DNA of 8,457 nucleotides from JAFGED01 sp034430835 (GTDB taxonomy: Bacteria > Chloroflexota > Anaerolineae > B4-G1): positions 1 to 8,457 of the forward strand of contig DAOUDX010000290.1 of assembly GCA_034430835.1 (NCBI GenBank), read 5' to 3'. Position 1 is the first letter of the stretch; the number at the start of each line of letters is the position of its first letter. Positions 1-6,230 of this stretch are shown here, in pieces. Under the pieces are notes generated by a model that was not told the origin of the DNA, made no database searches, and saw only the letters and a list, made by a program, of their open reading frames with translations. The position numbers and the translations under genes were made by a program.

Positions 1-1
1 G

Positions 2-970
2 GGATGGGGGCACGACCGGGTGCTCATCGTCGGTACCGGCGATGTGGGGTTGATGATCTATCACAAGATCCAGTCCAATCCTGGCATGGGGTACGAGGTG
101 GTGGGACTCGTCAATGCCAGCGGGGCGAACAACTTGCCGCCGGGATTGCCAATCCTAGGCCATGCCGATGATCTGGCTCCCCTCATTAGCGAGCACGAGA
201 TCGACGAGGTCATCATCGCGCTGCCGGAAGCGACGCACCAGGAGATCTTGTTGCTGATCTCAGAGTGCGAGCGGGGCAAGGTGACCATCAAGGTCTTCCC
301 TGACGTGTTCCAGTACATGGCCGGTCAGGTAAGCATCGGTGACCTGGGCGGATTGCCGTTGCTGACCGTGCGCGACGTCGCCCTGCGTGGTTGGCGGCGA
401 GTGGCCAAGCGGTTCATAGACATTGTTGGAGCTGCGTGCGCACTGGTCGTGCTTTCGCCGTTGCTGATGCTGGTGGCAATCCTAATCAAATTGGACTCGC
501 GCGGTTCGGCGTTCTACGCTCAGGAGCGGATGGGGCTTGATGGTCGGCCCTTCATGATTTTCAAGTTCCGCTCTATGCGGACGGACGCCGAGGCCGACGG
601 GCCCGGTTGGACGGTGGAGGACGATCCGCGCACGACCCGACTGGGTCGCCTCATACGCCGCATCAACGTAGACGAATTCCCCCAGTTGATCAACGTGCTG
701 ATCGGGGAGATGAGCTTGGTGGGGCCACGGCCGGAGCGCCCCATCTGGGTCAACCAGTACCGCCGTTCCATTCCGCGCTATATGGATCGCCACTGGGAGC
801 AGGGCGGTATGACCGGGTGGGCGCAGGTTAATGGGCTGCGTGGCGATACGTCGATCCCCGAGCGGATCAAGTACGACCTGTGGTACATTGAGAACTGGTC
901 GTTGCTTCTCGATATCAAGATCCTCATCCGCACAGTCTTTAATCTTTTCAGATCACCCAACGCATATTGA
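2..970 (+). CDS. Polyprenyl-phosphate sugar-1-phosphate transferase (bacterial sugar transferase family), 5' partial
   Basis: Membrane phosphoglycosyltransferase that would move a sugar-1-phosphate (often Glc or Gal) from a UDP-sugar to undecaprenyl phosphate, the first step of exopolysaccharide or surface glycan assembly. The frame is open to the window edge, and a GTG at 20 sits inside the usual RVLIVGxG strand, so the true start and the N-terminal TM bundle lie upstream. Counting from that GTG, a Rossmann-like domain (GTGDVG, residues 5-10) covers about 1-120. The catalytic domain follows: a hydrophobic helix at about 132-157, QERMG (168-172), FKFRSM (181-186), the Asp-Glu dyad D218/E219, SLVGPRPE (232-239), TGWAQVNG (265-272) and YDLWYIENWS (285-294). 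The usual PG before the TGWAQVNG motif is GG here (262-263). The C-terminus is complete, with TGA at 968-970. Family assignment is firm; the sugar specificity cannot be read from sequence. It converges with the next gene. Confidence 0.95.
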   Translation, partial: GWGHDRVLIVGTGDVGLMIYHKIQSNPGMGYEVVGLVNASGANNLPPGLPILGHADDLAPLISEHEIDEVIIALPEATHQEILLLISECERGKVTIKVFPDVFQYMAGQVSIGDLGGLPLLTVRDVALRGWRRVAKRFIDIVGAACALVVLSPLLMLVAILIKLDSRGSAFYAQERMGLDGRPFMIFKFRSMRTDAEADGPGWTVEDDPRTTRLGRLIRRINVDEFPQLINVLIGEMSLVGPRPERPIWVNQYRRSIPRYMDRHWEQGGMTGWAQVNGLRGDTSIPERIKYDLWYIENWSLLLDIKILIRTVFNLFRSPNAY

Positions 971-973
971 ATC

Positions 974-3900
974 TCAGCGCACTGTGATGCCGTCTGGGAG
1001 GATGAGACGGTTATCGGGCAGTGGGTTTCCCTCGCTGTCGCTTGCTGGCAGGCGCTGGGTTGGGTCGTCGGGGTCGTACCATCCGATGGCCAGTTCGTAC
1101 TGTCCCTCTGGTACGGCCTCCAGTGATAGCACGATCTCGTCAGAGATGACCTCGCTGGCTACCCACAGCCTCGTGGGATAGGTGAAGCCGCGAGGCATCG
1201 CGTCTACTTGTGTTACAGGCCGGCCGGTGGCTGGATCGGCCAGGTGGACGAAGAACGTATAGTTCCGGTCGGGGACGGCCAGCGCCCGCCAGTGCAGCGT
1301 CAGCTTTACCGTTTCTTCCTCTCGTGCCAGGTCATACCCCGCCAGTTCGATCATACCGCCAAAGTGCGCTCCCACCTCTCGCTGCATCTCCGGCAGATCC
1401 CAGACCCGCTCCCTTCCCTCCACGCGCACCGGCTGCGGAAGGGCATAGCCGCCCAGCGGCTCGCTGCTGTCGGGATCGCGCACTGTGAGTGAGAGGGTAT
1501 AGTCGCCGGGCAGGGCGGTGGAGGGGATGGGCAATGCGGCATGGCCAGCGACCCAGCCGTGAGCGGGCCAAGCGGTCGGCGGAGAGCCAGGGGCCAAGGG
1601 GAGCGTAGCCGTGATTGTGTGCTCTGGCGTCTCCAAGCGCCACTCCGCGACATAGTCTGCCGATGGTTGCTCGACGGCCAGCCAGTACGCTGTCAAACTC
1701 AGCGCCTCCCCCTGATGCACACGCTTCGGGGCCTCCACCCGGCTCAACACCAGTTCATCCCCGAAACGGGCGACGGTTGGTGCGTCAGGGCGAAGCGTGA
1801 CTTGTTCGAGCGCGACGGAGACTGTCTTTTCCCCAATGCTCTCGCCCGAGACTGCCCGGTAGAGGATTATGGTAAGAGTATAGTCATCGCTGGGTGGGGT
1901 GCCCTCCGGGAGTGAGAGTGTGTAGCGGTCGTGGATGAGGCGGTCCATTGGCCACAGGCTGGTGGGCAGGAAGCCGTAGCCGGGCTGGGTGTCCAGGCGT
2001 GCCCACTCATTGCCTACCGGATCGGTCAGCCGCAGAGAAAGCATATAGTTGGCGACGATGGGCCTCGCCGCCGACCAGTCGAGCCGCAGATCGAGCCGGT
2101 CGGGCGCAGCCTGTCTCGCTTCGACCGCGTGCAAGCGCAGTGCCTCATCGGCGAAGGTTGCCTCCTCGGGCTGCCCCGCCGCCACCTCACCTGCGCTCAC
2201 CCATACGGGCCGCAGGTAGACCCGCCGAGCCCTGTCTTCCAATTGGAGCAGGTACAGGCCCGGCCCCGCGTCGTGAGGGGTGGATAGTTCGAGCAGGGTG
2301 TTGCCCGTTCCCGCCGCGATGGCCACCGGGGTTTCTGCGATGGCGGAGAGTTCCGTCTGGCGGATAGCTGCGGGCGAGACCAAGCGTAGCGTAGCACCGG
2401 ACATCTCGCGTTCCGCTTCCCAATCGAGGGTCACGTGCAGGGTGTCGCCCGGGGCGAGCCGCTCGGCGCTGTACTGGTAGCCGATCAGCCGCCACCCGTC
2501 GGAGGCCACGCCGCCAGGGTTGTGGTGCAGGTAGGGCATCTGATCGAAATCCATCGTCAGGTCGGTGGCGTCAGCGTTGACCTGGGGACTGAAGGCGACC
2601 AGTAGGGTGAGAAGAATAACAAATGACAAGAGACAAATGACGAATCCTGGGTTCGCAGGTTTGCCCTGTGATTCGCTTCTGGTTTCTTGTTTTTTGCTTC
2701 TTGTCCGTTGCCGCCACCCGACGATCTTCACCGCCAGCACAGCCACCGCCGTGGCGAGCGACACTAGCTCTGCCCCCATTCGCACCGGTGTGCGGCCCAG
2801 CCACATCTCGACGACGTGCTCCCCACCCGGGACGGTCAGCGTGAGGTAGCCCGAGTCCGGTGCTGGCCTGGCTTCGATGCGTGTGCCGTCCACCGTCGCC
2901 TGCCAACCGGGCCAGTAGTAGAGCGGGAACGCGACTTCCGCGTCGTCACTGCCGACTTCCACCGTCCAGGTGCGGCGAGTTGGCCGGTGGAGAGTTTCCT
3001 CTGCGCCGACTAATGCCCCGCTGAGCGGGATGGCCTGGGGTGGGGCATCGGGGTCGAGCAAAGTGGGACCGGTGAAGGGGCGCGGCACTGCCCATCGCGG
3101 CAGCCATTCGTAGCGGATGCTTGTGCCGATGTTGCTGGTGAAGAGTTCGTACAGTTGCAGCCGCTCGACGGTGACTTCCTCGGCGGCGACGGGCAGGTGT
3201 TCGGGGCGCAGCCCTGCCAATCCAGTCACGGCCACGATGACGGCCAGTGCGGCGGCGACGATCCATCGTCCCCCCCCCTCTTTCCCCCCCATCGGGGGGG
3301 GCAGCACGCCAGTGAGCAGGCCTGCCAGCAGGGCGGCAAAGAGCGCCTGTACCGAGAGGATGCGCCACGGGAACTGGATCATTTGTAATGGAGGGAAGTG
3401 ATCCCAGAGCGGGCGGGAGAGAGGAGTGACGAGCCAGGTGGTAAGGAGCAGGCCGGTGAGGGCAAATAGTGCACAGCGGTTGGCGAAGCGCGATCGAGTG
3501 AGGGCAATGATCGCGGCAACGGCTCCCGCGAGCGCAAGTATCGCCTGCACCAGCCCCATCGCGGCGAAAGCGGTTGGCTGGTCGGGGGAGATAGTGTAGT
3601 AGTCGAAGATGAGCTTGGACTGCACCAAGTTCATTCCCCGAAAGTGCTTGTCGTAGGCAAAGTAACCGCTGGTCTGGGCGATCAACTGGACGTAATCGGT
3701 CTCGGCTAGCGCGGGTAGCCAGTACCATGCGGAAAGCAAGGCGCCAATCAGCAGGGGGGCGATGAGCAGTGAGACGGCAAGCAGTCGTTTTCCGAGTGTG
3801 ACGCGTGGGACGTGAAACGTGGAACGTGAAACGTGAGACGTGAAGTAAAGAGGGAGGATGAAAAGCGAAAAGATGAAGGCGGATAGGTTGTGGGTGACGA

Positions 3901-4483
3901 TGAGACCGGCGTAAGCCAGAGCGGGGGGGATCGTCCGGCGCAGAGAAGGGTGATCGGCCAGGCGGTCGAGTCCCCACAGGACGAGCGGGTACAAGGCGAA
4001 AGCGGCGAACTCGGAGAGAGAGTCTCCCCGCACGTAGACGTTGACCAGGTGGTAGGGGGTGATGGTATAAGCCATGGCGGCCAGCCACCCACTAGCGCGG
4101 CTACTCAGTGCCCGCCGTCCCCATCCATACATCCCCAGCGCTGCTGCCACGAAGAAGAGTGTCTGGGTGAGTTTGATGGCGCTGAGGATGTCTACACCGA
4201 TCAAGGTGAATCCGGCGGCTAGGTAGTACGGCAAGGCTGCATAGTAGCTGAAGAAAGGGTAGCCCAGCCCATAGGCGGCGTCGGGCATCCAGCGGGCCGG
4301 GAAGATGCCCGCACGCAGATTGGCCGCCAGTTGGTGGACGCGCAGCAGATTGAAGGGGCTATCGCCGCCACCTCGCGTGTTCAGCAGCCCGGGCCCCCAA
4401 AGCGGCCCGGCGGCGATCAGGGCCAAAAGCAGGAGCGTCGCCAAGGGCAAGACGCTTCCCCAAGCGACGCTCCGTGAAGTCAT
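974..4483 (-). CDS. Giant GT-C-like membrane protein (PTPS-related / YfhO-like) with C-terminal beta-module array
   Basis: A 1169-aa multi-pass membrane protein. Residues 1 to about 590 match the style of the '6-pyruvoyl-tetrahydropterin synthase-related' membrane family, which is a GT-C/YfhO-like fold and not a pterin enzyme. Visible marks are an N-terminal TM, an acidic first-loop motif GGGDSPFNLLR (D41), RGDSLSEFAAFALYPLVLW (152-170), many TM helices to about 420, and a YfhO-like extracytoplasmic segment YYWPGWQATVDG (522-533) ending in VPGGEHVVEM before a TM at about 572-590. A charged linker (591-612) and a second TM (613-632) follow. About four beta-rich modules come next, near 664-760, 780-885, 905-1003 and 1043-1145. 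The last carries NYTFFVHLADPATG and YPTRLW, as in the GT39-like protein encoded at 6212-8257. It probably transfers or modifies lipid-linked sugars outside the membrane; substrate unknown. ATG at 4483 has an AGAGGT RBS. Heptad DNA repeats and C/G tracts interrupt it without breaking the frame. Confidence 0.88.
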   Translation of the reverse strand: MTSRSVAWGSVLPLATLLLLALIAAGPLWGPGLLNTRGGGDSPFNLLRVHQLAANLRAGIFPARWMPDAAYGLGYPFFSYYAALPYYLAAGFTLIGVDILSAIKLTQTLFFVAAALGMYGWGRRALSSRASGWLAAMAYTITPYHLVNVYVRGDSLSEFAAFALYPLVLWGLDRLADHPSLRRTIPPALAYAGLIVTHNLSAFIFSLFILPLYFTSHVSRSTFHVPRVTLGKRLLAVSLLIAPLLIGALLSAWYWLPALAETDYVQLIAQTSGYFAYDKHFRGMNLVQSKLIFDYYTISPDQPTAFAAMGLVQAILALAGAVAAIIALTRSRFANRCALFALTGLLLTTWLVTPLSRPLWDHFPPLQMIQFPWRILSVQALFAALLAGLLTGVLPPPMGGKEGGGRWIVAAALAVIVAVTGLAGLRPEHLPVAAEEVTVERLQLYELFTSNIGTSIRYEWLPRWAVPRPFTGPTLLDPDAPPQAIPLSGALVGAEETLHRPTRRTWTVEVGSDDAEVAFPLYYWPGWQATVDGTRIEARPAPDSGYLTLTVPGGEHVVEMWLGRTPVRMGAELVSLATAVAVLAVKIVGWRQRTRSKKQETRSESQGKPANPGFVICLLSFVILLTLLVAFSPQVNADATDLTMDFDQMPYLHHNPGGVASDGWRLIGYQYSAERLAPGDTLHVTLDWEAEREMSGATLRLVSPAAIRQTELSAIAETPVAIAAGTGNTLLELSTPHDAGPGLYLLQLEDRARRVYLRPVWVSAGEVAAGQPEEATFADEALRLHAVEARQAAPDRLDLRLDWSAARPIVANYMLSLRLTDPVGNEWARLDTQPGYGFLPTSLWPMDRLIHDRYTLSLPEGTPPSDDYTLTIILYRAVSGESIGEKTVSVALEQVTLRPDAPTVARFGDELVLSRVEAPKRVHQGEALSLTAYWLAVEQPSADYVAEWRLETPEHTITATLPLAPGSPPTAWPAHGWVAGHAALPIPSTALPGDYTLSLTVRDPDSSEPLGGYALPQPVRVEGRERVWDLPEMQREVGAHFGGMIELAGYDLAREEETVKLTLHWRALAVPDRNYTFFVHLADPATGRPVTQVDAMPRGFTYPTRLWVASEVISDEIVLSLEAVPEGQYELAIGWYDPDDPTQRLPASDSEGNPLPDNRLILPDGITVR
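2607..2641 (-). repeat. Degenerate 7-bp tandem array (GTCATTT type), four to five units
   Basis: Minus-strand units are GTCATTT, GTCTCTT, GTCATTT, GTTATTC and the weaker TTCTCAC. They encode residues 615-626 (VICLLSFVILLT), most of the predicted TM helix at 613-632 of the PTPS-related protein. The array lies 25 bp from the AGAAGCA-type array. Confidence 0.8.
2667..2701 (-). repeat. Degenerate 7-bp tandem array (AGAAGCA type), five units
   Basis: Minus-strand units are AGAAGCA, AAAAACA, AGAAACC, AGAAGCG and AATCACA. They encode residues 595-606 (RSKKQETRSESQ), the charged linker between two TM helices of the PTPS-related protein. The stretch is markedly AT-rich compared with the gene around it. 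Confidence 0.75.
3270..3301. repeat. C9 / C7 / G8 homopolymer cluster with a potential hairpin in the PTPS-related gene
   Basis: The plus strand reads C9, TCTTT, C7, ATC, G8. The C7 and G8 runs can pair over a 3-nt loop. In the minus-strand gene this encodes a Pro/Gly segment (PPPMGGKEGGG, about residues 395-405) between TM helices. It may be a remnant of a small REP-like palindrome. Confidence 0.7.
3796..3844 (-). repeat. Degenerate 7-bp tandem array (TTCACGT type), seven units, inside the PTPS-related gene
   Basis: On the minus strand the units are TTCACGT, CTCACGT, TTCACGT, TCCACGT, TTCACGT, CCCACGC and GTCACAC. The array encodes residues 214-230 of the PTPS-related protein and gives a 7-residue protein period (HVSRSTF / HVPRVTL) in a loop between TM helices. 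Its composition differs from the surrounding code. Confidence 0.85.
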
Positions 4484-4490
4484 GCCGGTG

Positions 4491-4496
4491 ACCTCT
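4491..4496 (-). promoter_or_regulatory. Ribosome binding site of the PTPS-related gene
   Basis: On the minus strand the sequence reads AGAGGT, then 7 nt, then ATG (4483-4481). This supports the chosen start. It lies in the 49-nt gap after the LysM gene, where I see no separate promoter or terminator, consistent with co-transcription. Confidence 0.6.
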
Positions 4497-4532
4497 GAGA
4501 TTCTTCCCGCAAGTGCTGAATGTCCGCTGGCG

Positions 4533-6140
4533 TTATATGTTCATCCTGCGTTGGTTGAGGATAAAGAGCACCACCCCACCGGCGCACATGAGCAACACCA
4601 ATACACCGCCGACTTTGAAGAGGGTCGAGAACGCAGAGCGCAGCCAACCTGAGCTGCCATCAGCACCGGCTGCTGAATCGGCGCTGTTGCCGGCGAGGGC
4701 TGCATCCTCGTCTCGCACGTAGCCGAATGGCACTTCGACGCTGGTCCCTTCCGCGACGGCCACGGTTTGCTCGGTCTGGTCGCTGGGAGTGTATCCTGCC
4801 GGTGGCTGCTGGATCACGCGGTACGATCCTGCAGCCAGCCCGGTGAAGCAGTAAGGCTCCTGCATGCCGTCTGTCGTGTATTGGTTGATCAAGCCGGTGG
4901 CATCGGCCAGGAGAAACTTGGTGTTGGGCAAAAGCTCCTCAACCGCCGGGTCTCCCCGCAGCGTGTTGCCATCCCGGTCGTGGAAGGCCAGCACGCATAT
5001 AGACACACCCGTGGTTGCTCCTTCGCCTATTGCTGGCTGTTCCCCCGTGCTTGCATCCCCCCCTCCCTCAGCAGCTTCTGCGGGCGTGGGTTCTGGGAGT
5101 GCCGTGGGCACAGGCGTCTCGCTGGGGAGAGCAATCACTAGTTGCTGGCCCGGACGGATGATATCGTTGCCTCCCAGGGAACCGGCGTTCAACTGGCGGA
5201 TCTGGTCCAGTGGCACGCCAAACTTTAGTGAGATGCCAAAGAGGGTATCACCTGATTGGACGGTATAGACGATAGAACCGTCCGGTTGCGCGGTGGGCAA
5301 GGGCATCGCTGTTGGAGGAGGGCCTGCGGGAGCCGCTGGCGGCGGCGGCGCGGCGCTCGTCGGTTCCGCCGGCGGGGATGTGTAGACCAGGGAGGTGTCG
5401 TCCCAGTAGGCGTCTTGGTATACGAACATCCATTTGGTCTTGGAGCGTAGGAAGACGCACACGCTTCCCCCCTCTCCCACCTGTGCGCTGGTGGGGCCGA
5501 TGAGTTTGTAGTGATCGGGGGCTGTTGTTTCTTCACTCCAGACAATACTGGATGCGAACGGGTCTGCGTAGCCGTTGGGTTCGATGCCGACCTGGAATCT
5601 CTGGTTCCAGGGGTCTGAGCAGGAGTAACCCAGCGGGGCTCCCTTGTCATCGCAACTCCATCCATGGGCATGGGCTGAGAATTGCACCGTTGCACCGGCC
5701 TGAAGGCCAGACACGCATTGGTAGAGCCCCATATCCTGGAGACGAGAGTAGGTGAACATTAGTACCGCGTAGTAGCCACTGCGGATACGAGGTAGTGCAC
5801 CGGTGAACGGAGGCACACTAGGAATCGTCTTGACCTCGGGTTGACCATAGTCGCCTCCTCTGCGCCACCAGGTTATCCATCCTTGCGGGGTATAGATGTT
5901 GTCGTGAATGGGTTCGTCGGGCCAGTGTACATCGTGTGTCCAGTTATCCAAGCACTCTGGTGGTTCTGAGCCGGGTTTGCACGTGATTCCCTCAAATCCA
6001 GGATTCCGCAGCAACTCACCTTCCTGCTGCACCGGCTGCGCCGACTGCTCCGGGGCTGGCGCGGCGACGCTCAAGACCGGCACGATCCCCAGCAGCAGGG
6101 TTATCAGAACCCCAGTGATCAGCATTCTTTTCTGAATCAT
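4533..6140 (-). CDS. Secreted, C-terminally membrane-anchored LysM / SdrD-B-like surface protein
   Basis: A 535-aa extracytoplasmic protein. ATG at 6140 is chosen because AAGGAGGT lies 4 nt upstream and a classic signal peptide begins there (IQKR, then hydrophobic 7-25, likely cut after VLSVAA near 27). Residues 44-253 form a Cys-rich, Trp-rich domain that opens with NPGFEG and closes with AYWDDTSLVYT, like galactose-binding/CBM-type jelly rolls. Its cysteines are 54, 63, 142, 163, 174 and 228. A Pro/Ala linker (255-288) leads to one LysM domain (291-337: VYTVQSGDTLFGIS...IRPGQQLVI). After an acidic linker comes an SdrD-B/Cna-B-like domain (378-475: ICVLAFHDRDGN, YCFTGLAAGSYRVIQQPPAGY) with C382 and C431 possibly paired. 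A TM helix (507-527) and a short basic tail (NQRRMNI) end it; there is no LPXTG sortase motif. LysM domains bind GlcNAc-containing glycans, so it probably links membrane and cell-surface polymer. The N-terminal ligand is unknown. Confidence 0.9.
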   Translation of the reverse strand: MIQKRMLITGVLITLLLGIVPVLSVAAPAPEQSAQPVQQEGELLRNPGFEGITCKPGSEPPECLDNWTHDVHWPDEPIHDNIYTPQGWITWWRRGGDYGQPEVKTIPSVPPFTGALPRIRSGYYAVLMFTYSRLQDMGLYQCVSGLQAGATVQFSAHAHGWSCDDKGAPLGYSCSDPWNQRFQVGIEPNGYADPFASSIVWSEETTAPDHYKLIGPTSAQVGEGGSVCVFLRSKTKWMFVYQDAYWDDTSLVYTSPPAEPTSAAPPPPAAPAGPPPTAMPLPTAQPDGSIVYTVQSGDTLFGISLKFGVPLDQIRQLNAGSLGGNDIIRPGQQLVIALPSETPVPTALPEPTPAEAAEGGGDASTGEQPAIGEGATTGVSICVLAFHDRDGNTLRGDPAVEELLPNTKFLLADATGLINQYTTDGMQEPYCFTGLAAGSYRVIQQPPAGYTPSDQTEQTVAVAEGTSVEVPFGYVRDEDAALAGNSADSAAGADGSSGWLRSAFSTLFKVGGVLVLLMCAGGVVLFILNQRRMNI

Positions 6141-6144
6141 CGAA

Positions 6145-6152
6145 ACCTCCTT
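6145..6152 (-). promoter_or_regulatory. Strong Shine-Dalgarno that sets the LysM protein start
   Basis: Minus-strand AAGGAGGT, followed by TTCG and the ATG at 6140-6138. This near-perfect SD places the start just before the signal peptide and argues against the upstream in-frame ATG at 6215, which has no SD and would add 25 non-signal residues. Confidence 0.85.
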
Positions 6153-6209
6153 ATCACGAACAATGTGTCGATTGGCGATGAGCAAGGGGTTGCCTCGTGT
6201 CTGAAAGTC

Positions 6210-6230
6210 GTTCATTGCTCATTGTCCATT
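6210..6230 (-). repeat. 7-bp tandem array (AATGAAC type), three units, spanning the stop of the GT39-like gene
   Basis: Minus-strand units are AATGGAC, AATGAGC and AATGAAC. They encode the last residues (MDNEQ) and contain the TGA stop (6214-6212). The same repeat creates the unused ATG at 6215 that overlaps the stop as ATGA. Confidence 0.75.

Noticed and set aside
20..22. GTG at 20 as the true start of the sugar transferase
   Set aside because: The frame is open to the window edge and the GTG codes the V of the RVLIVGxG strand. Family members have an N-terminal TM region, so the gene begins upstream.
3284..3301. C7-ATC-G8 hairpin as an intrinsic terminator
   Set aside because: It lies inside a long intact coding frame and has no T-run after the stem on the coding strand.
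3796..3844. Possible CRISPR or phage attachment repeat at the TTCACGT-type array
   Set aside because: Units are 7 bp without spacers and lie inside an intact coding frame; this is a simple degenerate tandem array.
2946..4088. 380-codon open frame on the minus strand overlapping the PTPS-related gene
   Set aside because: It is Arg/Pro/His-rich with no domain or TM pattern, and is fully overlapped by a frame with clear TM helices and family motifs; a shadow of GC-rich code.
6141..6215. N-terminal extension of the LysM protein starting at ATG 6215, overlapping the previous stop as ATGA
   Set aside because: ATGA overlaps can mean translational coupling, but this ATG has no SD and comes from a tandem repeat. 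The ATG at 6140 has AAGGAGGT and starts a proper signal peptide.
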